Of a stretch of 47,849 nucleotides of DNA, positions 17,703 through 35,046 are shown piece after piece. The notes under the pieces are model-generated. The model was not told the DNA's origin, searched no databases, and saw only the letters and a program-made list of their open reading frames with translations. The first letter of the stretch is position 1; the number at the start of each line of letters is the position of its first letter. This DNA comes from Planctomycetota bacterium (GTDB lineage Bacteria > Planctomycetota > UBA1135 > UBA2386): the NCBI GenBank assembly GCA_028281765.1, contig JANQJF010000101.1, forward strand, positions 1-47,849, read 5' to 3'. A program made the translations under genes and the position numbers.

Positions 17703-19763
17703 ATGACTTCCCGCTACGACCTCGAAACGCTCGAGTTCAGCGCCGTGCGCGAGATGCTGCGCGCGCGCCTGACCACGGCACTCGGCCGGCATCTCGTCGA
17801 CGAGCTCGTGCCGCTAGACAGCGTCGAGGCCGCGAACCAGCGCGCGCGCGAAGCGAGCGAGCTGGCCGCGCGGATCGAGGGGGAGGACCGGCCGCCGACG
17901 ACGGGTGCGATCGAAGTGCGCTCGTGGCTCGGCGGGTTCTTCGCCGGCGAGCACCAGCCGCAGCCGCGCGACATCGCGGAGCTCAAGCGTCTGCTGCGCT
18001 CCGCCGAATCCTGCCGGATGTGGCTCGGCAAGCGCGCATCGCAGGCCGCGCTCTGCGCGATGGGGGGCACGTTCCCGGCGATCGCCGACATCGTGCAGGA
18101 GCTCGAGGCGGCGATCGACGACAGTGGCGAGGTGCTCGACTCCGCGAGCGTGCGCCTCGCCGAGGCGCGGCGCGAGATCCACACCGCCGAGGCCGCGGTG
18201 CGCGCGGCTGTCGCGCGCTTCGTCGCGAACGAGAGCAACCGCCGCTGCCTGCAGTCGATCGAGCCCGCGTGGCGCAACGGCCGGCCGGTGTTCGGCGTCA
18301 AGCAGGAGATGCGCGGCCAGATCCCCGGCGTGATGCACGACCGGAGTCAGTCCGGCGCGACGGTGTTCATCGAACCCGCGATGATCGTCGAGGTCGCGAA
18401 CGCGCTGTCCGACGCGTTCGCTGCCGAGCAGCGCGAGATCCAGGTCGTGCTCACGCATCTGTGCCGCGGGTTGCTCCGCTGCCGCGCGGAAGTCGAGAGT
18501 GCCGTCGACGCGATGGCGCGGCTCGATGTCGCGATGGCGTGCGCGCGCCTGCTCGTCGAAGACGGCTACATCGCCGCGCCGGTCGTCGCCGCGAACGAAC
18601 CGCTGCGCTTGCACGGCGCGCTGCACCCGCTGCTGCTGCAGACCCACGAGGACAGATCCGAGCTCGTCGAACTCGACATCGTGCTCGGTGAGACGTTCCA
18701 GATGCTCGTCGTGACGGGACCGAACACCGGCGGCAAGACGGTCGCGCTGAAGACGATCGGGCTGCTGTCGGTCATGGCGTTGTGCGGGATCCCGATCCCC
18801 GCGCACGCCGGCACGCAGGTGCCGTTCTACGACGGCGTGTTCGTCGACATCGGCGACGCGCAGGGCATCAGCCAGAACCTCTCGACGTTCTCGTCGCACG
18901 TCACGCGGATCGTGCGCTGCCTGACCGAGTCGACGCCGCAGTCGCTGATCCTGCTCGACGAGCTTGGCGCCGGCACCGATCCCGAAGAGGGCGGCGCGCT
19001 CGGCTACGCGGTCCTCGAAGACGTCGAGAGGCGCGGCACCGCCGCGGTGATCACGACGCACGTCGGGCGCCTCAAGGACTTCGCGTACCAGAACACCGGC
19101 GCCGAGAACGGCGCGATGGCGTTCGACGGCGCGACTCTACGGCCGATCTACCGCCTCGACATCGGCATCCCCGGCACGAGTCACGCGCTCGACATCGCCG
19201 GGCGGGTCGGCATCGCGCCGTCGCTCGTCGACCGCGCGCGCGAGCTCATGGGCATGCAGGACACGCGGCTCGAAGAGCAGATCCAGCGCGTGCAGGTCGC
19301 GCGTCGCGAAGCCGAGCTCGAGCGGCAGCGGCGGCGCGAGCTCAGCAAGGAAGCCGAGCAGGCCGGCGACAAGCTCCGCACCGAGCAGAAGGAACTCGAG
19401 CACAAGAACGCTTGGCTGCACGAAGAGGCCGACGCGCTCGTCGACGAGGAGCTGCGCGCGGCGCGCGAGCTGCTCGAAGCGCCGCTCAAGGAACTCTGCA
19501 ACGGTCCGCGCGCGTTCGCCGACAAGGCGCAGCAGCTGCTCGACTCGCTCGGCTCGCTGATGGACGGCACGTCGGTGCACCGACGCCGCATGCAGTTCCT
19601 CGGCAACGTGAAGAAGAACTCGCACGTCTACGTGCCGCGTTTTCGCAAGGCGTGCGTCGTCAAGAAGGTCGACCGCACGCGCGAGCTGGTTACGATCGAG
19701 GTCGGCAAGATGCGGATGGAAGTGCCGTTCGAGGACGTCTCCTGGCTCCAGCCGCTCGACTAG
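17703..19763 (+). CDS. mutS2: MutS2-family ATPase lacking the Smr domain
   Basis: A 686-residue member of the MutS2 family, linked in other bacteria to suppression of recombination and to rescue of collided ribosomes. The N-terminal half holds the MutS-type core and lever helices. The ATPase has Walker A TGPNTGGKTVALK near residues 340-352 and Walker B LILLDELGAGTDPEE near 416. A long charged coiled coil follows (about 510-620), then a small beta-rich KOW-like domain (VYVPRFRKACVVKKV), after which the protein stops at WLQPLD. Typical MutS2 is about 780-800 residues and ends in a Smr nuclease domain, which is absent. I chose the ATG at 17703 since the family starts at that point; an upstream ATG at 17616 would add an unrelated stretch. 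Confidence 0.92.
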   Translation: MTSRYDLETLEFSAVREMLRARLTTALGRHLVDELVPLDSVEAANQRAREASELAARIEGEDRPPTTGAIEVRSWLGGFFAGEHQPQPRDIAELKRLLRSAESCRMWLGKRASQAALCAMGGTFPAIADIVQELEAAIDDSGEVLDSASVRLAEARREIHTAEAAVRAAVARFVANESNRRCLQSIEPAWRNGRPVFGVKQEMRGQIPGVMHDRSQSGATVFIEPAMIVEVANALSDAFAAEQREIQVVLTHLCRGLLRCRAEVESAVDAMARLDVAMACARLLVEDGYIAAPVVAANEPLRLHGALHPLLLQTHEDRSELVELDIVLGETFQMLVVTGPNTGGKTVALKTIGLLSVMALCGIPIPAHAGTQVPFYDGVFVDIGDAQGISQNLSTFSSHVTRIVRCLTESTPQSLILLDELGAGTDPEEGGALGYAVLEDVERRGTAAVITTHVGRLKDFAYQNTGAENGAMAFDGATLRPIYRLDIGIPGTSHALDIAGRVGIAPSLVDRARELMGMQDTRLEEQIQRVQVARREAELERQRRRELSKEAEQAGDKLRTEQKELEHKNAWLHEEADALVDEELRAARELLEAPLKELCNGPRAFADKAQQLLDSLGSLMDGTSVHRRRMQFLGNVKKNSHVYVPRFRKACVVKKVDRTRELVTIEVGKMRMEVPFEDVSWLQPLD

Positions 19764-19778
19764 CTCACCCGGGTACGC

Positions 19779-20216
19779 ATGCATGACGAACCGAAGGTCC
19801 TGATCGCGGACAACGACGCGGGCGTCACGATGGTGATCCGCGCCGTGCTCGCACGCGCCGGGATCACTGCCGTCGAAAGCGTCGAAGACGGCGCAGCGGC
19901 GCTCGAGCGATTGGAGCAGGGCGACATCGCTCTGTTGATCTGCGACCTCGACATGCCGCGGGTCAGCGGTGAAGAGATCGTGCGGAGACTCGGCGAGGAG
20001 TCGGATCCGCCGCCCGTGCTCGTCGTGTCGGCGTATCTCGACGATGCGCTGCTACGCGACCTGTCGCGTTCGAAGGCGCTCGCCGGTTCGTTCTCGAAGC
20101 CGTTCGATCTCGACGAGTTCGCCGATGCGGTGCGCGCGTGTCTCGACGGCGAGTCTGCGGAGTCGGGCGCCGAACCGAGCGCGCCGGACGGCATGCAGCA
20201 GGGCGGATTGTTTTGA
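19779..20216 (+). CDS. Single-domain response regulator (CheY-like receiver)
   Basis: A 145-residue receiver domain without an output domain. The acidic pocket is D11-N-D13, the phosphoacceptor is D56 in CDLDMP, and the conserved Ser and Lys are S84 (VVSAY) and K107 (SFSKPF). The core ends near residue 125 and is followed by a short polar tail. It begins 15 bases after mutS2 and its stop overlaps the aroC start, so it is probably in the same operon. No histidine kinase is nearby. The partner is unknown, and the link to mutS2 or aroC may be only transcriptional. Confidence 0.9.
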   Translation: MHDEPKVLIADNDAGVTMVIRAVLARAGITAVESVEDGAAALERLEQGDIALLICDLDMPRVSGEEIVRRLGEESDPPPVLVVSAYLDDALLRDLSRSKALAGSFSKPFDLDEFADAVRACLDGESAESGAEPSAPDGMQQGGLF

Positions 20217-21412
20217 ACCCACTCCTGAGTCGACTGTCGTTCCGCAGTGCGGGCGAGTCCCACGGCCCCGCGCTGACGACGATTCTCGAAGGCGTTCCGC
20301 GCGGTCTCACGATCGACTTCGATCACGTGAACGGCGAGCTACGGCGGCGGCAAGGCGGCGCGGGGCGCGGTGGTCGCCAGCGCATCGAGAGTGACACGGT
20401 CGAGATCACGGCGGGGGTGCGCTGCGGCGTCACGATCGGCTCCCCGCTCTGTCTGGTGGTGCAAAACCGCGATCACAAGATCGACGAGCTGCCCGAACCC
20501 ACGCGGCCGCGCCCGGGTCACGCCGACCTGTCCGGCGCGTACCGCTACGACGACCACGACATCCGCGGCACACTGGAGCGTGCGTCCGCGCGCGAGACCG
20601 CGGCCCGCGTCGCGGCCGGCGCGATCTGCGCGCAGGTTCTGCGCCAGGTCGACACCGAGGTGTTCGGATTCGTGCGGACCCTCGCGGGTGCGCGCCTCCC
20701 GGACGAGATCGGCGCGACGATTCGAGCTGCGGATCTCGCCGGGCTACGGGCCCAGCGCGACGGCTCGAAGCTCTACACCCTGGACCCCGACGCCGACAAG
20801 GCGATGGCCGCCGAGGTCGCGGCGGCCGGCAAGGCGCACGACACGGTGGGGGGGATCGTCGAAGTCCACGGCGTCGACGTGCTCCCGGGCGTCGGCAGCC
20901 ACCTGCAGTGGCACGAGCGCCTGAGCACGCGCCTGGTCGCGGCGGTCGCTTCGATCCACGCTTTCAAAGGGGCGGAGGTCGGTCTCGGCTTCGGCTGCGC
21001 GGCGCTGCGCGGGTCCGAGGTGCACGACGAGATCCTGCCGGCCGAGCCGGGCGGCGTGCTGCGCCGCACGACGAACCGCGCGGGCGGCCTCGAAGGCGGC
21101 ACGACGAACGGCGAGAACGTCGTCGTCCGCGGCGCGATGAAGCCGATTTCGACTCTCCGTAAACCGCTGCGCTCGGTGGACTTGGAGACGGGGCAGGCCG
21201 ACGAGGCGGGATACGAGCGGTCGGATGTCTGCGCGCTGTCGGCCGCGTCAGTCGTCGCCGAGTCGATGGTCGCGATCGTCCTCGCGGACGCGGTGCTCGC
21301 GCGTGTGGGGGGCGAGTCGATCGACGAGTTCGTCGTTCGCCACGCGGAGTGTCGGGAGCGCGCGGTCCGACTCGCCGCCGGGGAAGATCGTGGCGGTAAA
21401 AAACAAGGTTGA
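20213..21412 (+). CDS. aroC: Chorismate synthase
   Basis: A 399-residue enzyme that makes chorismate from 5-enolpyruvylshikimate-3-phosphate using reduced FMN, the last common step to aromatic amino acids. Family motifs are SFRSAGESHGPALT at the start, RRRQGGAGRGGRQRIESD, RPGHADLSGAYRYDD with RGTLERASARETA, and GGLEGGTTNGE near the C terminus. I chose a TTG start at 20213. It gives the family N terminus, overlaps the previous stop as TTGA, and follows a GGGCGGA stretch. Upstream in-frame codons would add unrelated sequence. Translational coupling to the response regulator is likely. Confidence 0.94.
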   Translation: MNPLLSRLSFRSAGESHGPALTTILEGVPRGLTIDFDHVNGELRRRQGGAGRGGRQRIESDTVEITAGVRCGVTIGSPLCLVVQNRDHKIDELPEPTRPRPGHADLSGAYRYDDHDIRGTLERASARETAARVAAGAICAQVLRQVDTEVFGFVRTLAGARLPDEIGATIRAADLAGLRAQRDGSKLYTLDPDADKAMAAEVAAAGKAHDTVGGIVEVHGVDVLPGVGSHLQWHERLSTRLVAAVASIHAFKGAEVGLGFGCAALRGSEVHDEILPAEPGGVLRRTTNRAGGLEGGTTNGENVVVRGAMKPISTLRKPLRSVDLETGQADEAGYERSDVCALSAASVVAESMVAIVLADAVLARVGGESIDEFVVRHAECRERAVRLAAGEDRGGKKQG

Positions 21413-21418
21413 GTGTCC

Positions 21419-21446
21419 TTGAACTCCCCTCACCCCTCGGTATCTT
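21419..21446 (+). promoter_or_regulatory. Probable promoter of the tRNA-tuf operon
   Basis: TTGAAC (21419-21424), a 16-base spacer and TATCTT (21441-21446) are a good sigma-70-type match. The expected start site near 21453 leaves a 25-base leader before the first tRNA. The bases after the -10 (CCCGCG) form a GC-rich discriminator, as in stringently controlled stable-RNA promoters. Activity is inferred. Confidence 0.6.
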
Positions 21447-21477
21447 CCCGCGTCTCAATCTCCACCTGCGCGCGTCT

Positions 21478-21552
21478 GCTAGCGTAGCTCAACGGTAGAG
21501 CACCTGATTTGTAATCTGGAGGTTGTGGGTTCGATTCCCACCGCTAGCTCCA
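21478..21552 (+). tRNA. tRNA-Thr (TGT)
   Basis: A complete cloverleaf of 75 bases including an encoded CCA. The acceptor GCTAGCG pairs with CGCTAGC, the T arm is GTGGGTTCGATTCCCAC, and the anticodon loop TTTGTAA carries TGT. The anticodon stem CCTGA/TCTGG has one U-U mismatch at position 29:41. Confidence 0.97.
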
Positions 21553-21683
21553 GTGTTGCAAGGACTTGTACGCGCCAACGGCGTGCGCCAGAGGGAGAGA
21601 GAGCCGGACGGGACTCTCGTTCGTGACGATCTTTCCAACCGCAAGAGCGACTGGAGACCAACGACTGGTTCTTGACGATGTCA

Positions 21684-21768
21684 GGGCGAATACCCAAGCG
21701 GTCAACGGGGCCAGACTGTAAATCTGGTGGCACAGCCTTCGCAGGTTCGAATCCTGCTTCGCCCACCA
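21684..21768 (+). tRNA. tRNA-Tyr (GTA)
   Basis: An 85-base tRNA with the long variable arm of bacterial tRNA-Tyr. The acceptor GGGCGAA pairs with TTCGCCC, the anticodon stem-loop is CAGACTGTAAATCTG with GTA, and CCA is encoded. Confidence 0.97.
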
Positions 21769-21853
21769 GCTTCGACACCCCACCCGCAACGATCGCGTGA
21801 CGGCCGAATCCCTTGGCGTGCGCGTGGTTGGGAGGGACCGATCAGGAACCAGC

Positions 21854-21927
21854 GCGGGTGTAGCTCAATGGTAGAGCCCCAGCCTTCCAAGCTGGTAGTG
21901 TGGGTTCGATTCCCATCACCCGCTCCA
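21854..21927 (+). tRNA. tRNA-Gly (TCC)
   Basis: A 74-base tRNA with encoded CCA. The acceptor GCGGGTG pairs with CACCCGC and the anticodon arm CCAGCCTTCCAAGCTGG carries TCC. The T arm GTGGGTTCGATTCCCAT is standard. Confidence 0.97.
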
Positions 21928-21969
21928 GTTCGAGACCTCTCGTCGCCGATGGCGGTGCTCCAAACGTCT

Positions 21970-22041
<72 letters not shown>

Positions 22042-22158
22042 TCAGTCGGACTCGACCGCACTTTTCCGGTGCAGTCGGGCCCTCCTTTCACACAACTACG
22101 CCAAAACTCGAATCGAGCAACATGCCCGCATTGCGGGCGCCACACGGAGCCACCCAGC

Positions 22159-23361
<1,203 letters not shown>

Positions 23362-23377
23362 TTTGATATTGACGGGG

Positions 23378-23425
23378 CGCTCGGTTCGCCGAGTGTCCGC
23401 CGGCCGTGGGGTGCGCCTCACGGCC
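23378..23425 (+). terminator. Two hairpins after tuf
   Basis: CGCTCGG/CCGAGTG closes a TTCG tetraloop (23378-23395), and GGCCGTG/CACGGCC forms a second stem (23402-23425). There is no T run, so they may be partial terminators or processing sites between tuf mRNA and tRNA-Trp. Confidence 0.45.
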
Positions 23426-23435
23426 TCCAACATGT

Positions 23436-23508
23436 AGGGCAATAGCTCAATTGGTAGAGCAGCTGATTCCAAATCAGCAGGTTGAGGGTTCAAGTCCTTC
23501 TTGCCCTG
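23436..23508 (+). tRNA. tRNA-Trp (CCA)
   Basis: The acceptor AGGGCAA pairs with TTGCCCT, and the anticodon arm GCTGATTCCAAATCAGC carries CCA. The discriminator is G, and the 3' CCA is not encoded (ACT follows). It sits between tuf and secE, a placement shared with many bacteria. Confidence 0.97.
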
Positions 23509-23531
23509 ACTGACAACAGACCGAGGACGAC

Positions 23532-23966
23532 GTGGCATACAAGAAAGACCAAGGCCGATACGCGCGCATGAGCGCCTTCTGGGCCCTGTTCGCCCTCGTT
23601 GGCTACGGGTGCTTCTCGGGACTCGTTTTCCAGATCCGGCGGTGGGGCGGCGACTCGGTGACCGAGTCGTACGTCGACAACCTGCCGCTTCTCGGCAACC
23701 TCGACCTCGCGATGATCCTCACCCTCGGCTTCCTTGCCGTGTGTGGCTTCATCCTCTACACGCTGCTCAACAAGCCGAAGGCCGCCGATCTCCTGATCGA
23801 GACCGAGGCCGAGCTGAAGAAGGTGACTTGGCCGTCGGCCGGTGACACCTGGAAGGGCACGATTGCCGTCATCATCACGGTCGGCGTCATGCTCGCCTAC
23901 CTGTTCGTCGCCGACGCGGTGCTGCTGTCGGTGTTGACCAAGTTCATGCAGGCGGCGCAGGGCTGA
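23532..23966 (+). CDS. secE: Preprotein translocase subunit SecE
   Basis: A 144-residue SecE with about three membrane segments, near residues 14-34, 55-77 and 110-135. The conserved cytoplasmic amphipathic motif ETEAELKKVTWPS precedes the last helix, which clamps SecY. The extended N terminus resembles the three-helix form of E. coli. It starts with GTG. Its TGA shares one base with the nusG ATG (TGATG). Confidence 0.95.
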   Translation: MAYKKDQGRYARMSAFWALFALVGYGCFSGLVFQIRRWGGDSVTESYVDNLPLLGNLDLAMILTLGFLAVCGFILYTLLNKPKAADLLIETEAELKKVTWPSAGDTWKGTIAVIITVGVMLAYLFVADAVLLSVLTKFMQAAQG

Positions 23967-24496
23967 TGACACTCGAGTGGTACTTCCTGCGCGTGCAGAT
24001 CGGTCGTGAAGACCGCATCCGCAAGAACATGGTTGCGCGCCTCAAGCAGGCGGGGCTCGACCAGTTCGTGCCGCAGGTGCTCGTGCCGACCGAGTCGATC
24101 GCCGAGCACCGGGGTGGCAAGCGCCGCGTGCGCAAGAAGAAGCTCTATCCCGGCTACCTGATGGTGCAGATGGAGCTCAACGACGACGTCTGGTTCGCGC
24201 TGCGCGAGACACCGGGCTTCGGCGACTTCGTCGGTTCGCGCAATCACGCGACGCCGATGACTCCGGACGAGGTCGAGAACGTCCTCGGACGGATGGACGA
24301 GAGCAAGACGCAGCCGAAGCTCTCGGTGCAGTACAACAAGGGCGACCGCGTGAAGATCAAGCAGGGCCCTTTCGAGAACATCGACGGCGTCGTCGAGGAA
24401 GTGAACCCCGAGAAGGGCACCCTCGAAGTCGCGGTCACGATCTTCGGACGATCGACCCCCGTGTCCTTGGGCTACTGGGAGGTCGAACCGATCTAG
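23966..24496 (+). CDS. nusG: Transcription antitermination factor NusG
   Basis: A 176-residue NusG. The N-terminal NGN domain begins EWYFLRVQIGREDRI and includes LYPGYLMVQMEL and the FVGSRN segment, which contacts the RNA polymerase clamp. The C-terminal KOW domain (GDRVKIKQGPFENIDGVV) contacts S10 or Rho in other bacteria. Length is typical. It is coupled to secE by the overlapping stop and start. Confidence 0.97.
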   Translation: MTLEWYFLRVQIGREDRIRKNMVARLKQAGLDQFVPQVLVPTESIAEHRGGKRRVRKKKLYPGYLMVQMELNDDVWFALRETPGFGDFVGSRNHATPMTPDEVENVLGRMDESKTQPKLSVQYNKGDRVKIKQGPFENIDGVVEEVNPEKGTLEVAVTIFGRSTPVSLGYWEVEPI

Positions 24497-24506
24497 GATC
24501 GACGTA

Positions 24507-24537
24507 GAGAGAACTCGCGCCCGCGCGGGCGCCTCTC
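24507..24537 (+). promoter_or_regulatory. Hairpin in the rplK leader
   Basis: A palindrome GCGCCCGCGCGGGCGC (24517-24532) is flanked by GAGAG (24507-24511) and CTCTC (24533-24537), which can extend the stem past an internal loop. It lies between nusG and rplK. In E. coli the L1 autoregulatory target lies in the rplK leader, so this is a candidate site, but no specific L1-binding motif was identified. Confidence 0.4.
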
Positions 24538-24589
24538 GTGAGTGGGAGGAGACCACGTCGGTCTCCGCACGAACCGCTGGGAGTACAGA

Positions 24590-25015
24590 ATGGCGAAAGA
24601 AGTAACCGCACTCATCAAGCTGCAGTGCCCGGGCGGTCAAGCGACCCCCGCACCCCCCGTTGGGCCGGCCCTCGGTCAGCACGGACTGAACATCGGTCAG
24701 TTCGTCAAGGAGTTCAACGACGCCACGCGCGACAAGGCCGGACTGATCATTCCGGTCGTGATCTCGGTCTACAAAGACCGGACCTACAGCTTCGAGCTGA
24801 AGTCGCCGCCGGCTGCTGTGTTGCTCAAGAAGGCCGCCGGTCTCGCGAAGGCCGCCGGCAACACCGGCACCGAGATCGTCGGGCAGGTGACGCGCGCGCA
24901 GGTCATGGAGATCGTCGAACTCAAGCGTAAGGACCTCAACGCCGCGAGCGACGAGGCAGCCATGCGCATCATCGAAGGGACTGCGCGATCCGCAGGGATC
25001 CGCGTTGTCGACTAG
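24590..25015 (+). CDS. rplK: 50S ribosomal protein L11
   Basis: A 141-residue protein of the GTPase-associated centre. The N-terminal block reads KLQCPGGQATPAPPVGPALG and then GQHGLNIGQFVKEFN, and the C-terminal RNA-binding domain includes GTARSAGIRVVD. The ATG at 24590 has GGGAG six bases upstream; an upstream in-frame start adds 16 unrelated residues. It is followed by rplA after 8 bases. Confidence 0.97.
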   Translation: MAKEVTALIKLQCPGGQATPAPPVGPALGQHGLNIGQFVKEFNDATRDKAGLIIPVVISVYKDRTYSFELKSPPAAVLLKKAAGLAKAAGNTGTEIVGQVTRAQVMEIVELKRKDLNAASDEAAMRIIEGTARSAGIRVVD

Positions 25016-25023
25016 GAGGCTAC

Positions 25024-25710
25024 ATGGCGAAACGACACAGTAGACGATTCCGCGGTGCCTCCGAGAAGGTCGACCGTACGAAGACCTACGAACCGCTCGA
25101 CGGCATCAAGCTCTTGAAGTCGCTGCCGGCGCCGAAGTTCGAAGAAGCCTTCGAAGTCGCGGTGCGCCTCGGCATCGACCCGAAGAAGACCGACCAGCTC
25201 GTGCGTGGTTCGGTCAGCCTGCCGAAGGGCACCGGCAAGTCGGTGAAGATCGCGGTGTTCGCCGAAGGCGACAAGGCGAAGGAAGCCGAAGAGGCCGGCG
25301 CGGACGTCGTCGGCGCCGCCGACCTCGCCGAGAAGATCGAGGGCGGCTTCCTCGACTTCGACATGACGATCGCGTCGCCCGACATGATGAAGTTCGTCGG
25401 TAAGCTCGGCCGCGTGCTGGGCCCGGCCGGCAAGATGCCGTCGCCGAAGGCCGGCACCGTGACGCCGAACGTCGGCGAGGCGGTGCGCCAGTTCAAGGCG
25501 GGCAAGATCGAGTTCCGCACCGACGCGGGTGCCAATGTGCACGCCGCGATCGGCCGCCGGAACTTCTCGGCTGAGGATCTCAACGAGAACCTCAACGCCT
25601 TCGTCGAGCACATCAAGTCCCTGAAGCCGGCACAGGCCAAGGGCGTGTTCATCCGCAAGGTCTGTATCTCGACGACGATGGGCCCCGGCCTCTCCGTCGA
25701 AATGGAGTGA
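25024..25710 (+). CDS. rplA: 50S ribosomal protein L1
   Basis: A 228-residue L1 of the ribosomal stalk at the E site. Typical blocks are FEEAFEVAVRLGIDPKK, VRGSVSLPKGTGKSVKIAVF, the LGRVLGPAGKMPSPKAGT loop and a C-terminal VCISTTMGPGLSVE. A strong AGGAGG overlaps the end of rplK. Only four bases separate it from rplJ. Confidence 0.97.
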   Translation: MAKRHSRRFRGASEKVDRTKTYEPLDGIKLLKSLPAPKFEEAFEVAVRLGIDPKKTDQLVRGSVSLPKGTGKSVKIAVFAEGDKAKEAEEAGADVVGAADLAEKIEGGFLDFDMTIASPDMMKFVGKLGRVLGPAGKMPSPKAGTVTPNVGEAVRQFKAGKIEFRTDAGANVHAAIGRRNFSAEDLNENLNAFVEHIKSLKPAQAKGVFIRKVCISTTMGPGLSVEME

Positions 25711-25714
25711 CACG

Positions 25715-26245
25715 ATGCCCAGTCTCGTCAACGAACTCCTGCACGAAGAACTCGAGTCCCAATTCAAGGACGCGGGTTCGTGCCTCGTGCTCTCCTTCGA
25801 CAAGGCGACCGTAGAAGAAGTCTCCGACCTGCGCGGCAAGTTCCGTGAGGCCGGAGTCAGCTATCAGGTCGTCAAGAACCGGCTCGCGGCGAAGGCGGCG
25901 AAGGCGGCCATCGACGTCGACATCTCGGACGCATTCTCGGGCAAGTGCGGCGTGGTCTTCGCGCCGGAAGAGCTCGCGATCTCCGCGGCCAAGATCGTCC
26001 GCGAGGCGATGAAGCCGAAGAAGAAGGATCCCACCGTCCGCGTGGTCGGCGGGATCATCGAAGGCGCACCGATCACCGGCGCCGCCGCGGCGTCGATCGC
26101 CGATATGCCCGACCGCCACACGGTCCGCGGCATGATCGCGACGGCGATCAGCGGTCCGGCTCGCTCGCTCGCGAGCGTCGTCAACGCAGTCGGCGCCGGC
26201 ACGGCCCGCTGCATCCAGGCCAAGATCGACAAGGGGGAGGGTTAG
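25715..26245 (+). CDS. rplJ: 50S ribosomal protein L10
   Basis: A 176-residue stalk base protein that binds 23S rRNA and carries L7/L12 dimers on its C-terminal helix. The N-terminal segments YQVVKNRLAAKA and CGVVFAPEE are recognisable. GGAG at 25704-25707 lies inside the end of rplA. There is no room for the long L10 leader that E. coli and Bacillus use for feedback control. Confidence 0.95.
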   Translation: MPSLVNELLHEELESQFKDAGSCLVLSFDKATVEEVSDLRGKFREAGVSYQVVKNRLAAKAAKAAIDVDISDAFSGKCGVVFAPEELAISAAKIVREAMKPKKKDPTVRVVGGIIEGAPITGAAAASIADMPDRHTVRGMIATAISGPARSLASVVNAVGAGTARCIQAKIDKGEG

Positions 26246-26314
26246 TCGCCGTAGCGCGCCTCCTCCCCGAACCCCCAACCGAATTCCTAAGCAATCCCAT
26301 TCCGGAGAACCAAG

Positions 26315-26716
26315 ATGTCCGAAGAGACGACTGTCACTCTCGATGCCGACCTGGAAGACCTGTTCCAGAAGATCGACGCGCTTCCGCTCGGCAAGGCCGC
26401 TGAGCTCGTGAAGGCGATGGAAGACCGCTGGGGCGTCAGCGCCGCGGCTCCCGCCGCCGTTGCCGTCGCCGGTCCCGCCGGTGGTGGCGACGCCGCCGAA
26501 GAAAAGACCGAGTTCGACGTCATCCTCAAGGGTGCCGGCAGCAACAAGATCGCGACGATCAAGGTCGTCCGCGAGATCACGGGTCTCGGCCTCAAGGAAG
26601 CCAAGGCTCTCGTCGACGAAGCGCCGAAACCGCTCAAGGAAGGCGCCTCGAAGGACGAGGCCGAGGAGATCAAGGCCAAGCTCACCGAAGCTGGCGCCGA
26701 GATCGAGCTCAAGTAA
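26315..26716 (+). CDS. rplL: 50S ribosomal protein L7/L12
   Basis: A 133-residue stalk protein. The N-terminal dimerisation helices are followed by an Ala/Pro/Gly-rich hinge (about residues 46-62) and the C-terminal factor-binding domain with KTEFDVILKGAGSNKIATIK and GLGLKEAKALVDEAP. It lies 69 bases after rplJ with GGAG before the ATG. The C-terminal domain is what recruits EF-Tu, whose gene is upstream in the same cluster. Confidence 0.97.
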   Translation: MSEETTVTLDADLEDLFQKIDALPLGKAAELVKAMEDRWGVSAAAPAAVAVAGPAGGGDAAEEKTEFDVILKGAGSNKIATIKVVREITGLGLKEAKALVDEAPKPLKEGASKDEAEEIKAKLTEAGAEIELK

Positions 26717-26973
26717 TCCGTTCCCCGACGGCAATTTCCGTCCCTGGACTGCGGCCAGCCTTGGTTCTGCGGGAGCTTCGCCTATGTGGCGAACTTCCGA
26801 GAATGGGTTTGCAAGCCGCGGCCCGGGGACTGTACGCTTTCGGCGGTAGTTCTGGTTCGGTTTTTGCAGAGGCTTCAGACGCGATGGGTCGGCCGGCGGC
26901 CCAAGGTCCGAGTCTCTGTTTCGCGTTTGCCTCGTGGTGGCGCCACCACGCGCTGATCGCCTAGGTGCAGAGC
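26717..26973 (+). other. rplL-rpoB intergenic region
   Basis: About 257 bases with no convincing gene. It holds a T run (TTTTTG, about 26861-26866) without a clear stem before it, and near its end the palindrome described separately. In E. coli this position carries an attenuator and RNase III site; here no equivalent can be proven. Confidence 0.5.
26933..26950 (+). promoter_or_regulatory. Perfect 18-base palindrome before rpoB
   Basis: CGTGGTGGCGCCACCACG reads the same on both strands and can fold into a 7-base-pair hairpin with a GCGC loop. It ends 12 bases before the rpoB ribosome-binding site. It could be an operator, an attenuator or a translation-control hairpin; the sequence does not decide. 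Confidence 0.5.
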
Positions 26974-30687
<3,714 letters not shown>

Positions 30688-30744
30688 ACCGACACGGCAA
30701 CCCGAACCCGGACGCAATCGGCAACATCACGGCGGATTTGAGAC

Positions 30745-34959
<4,215 letters not shown>

Positions 34960-35046
34960 CGAAACCGCGACTCCGTGCCGGGAAGGCTCGCCCAAGGCGG
35001 GGGTGCGCGGGATTGCTGCGTGTTCGGCCGACTTGGGCCCTTGGCG

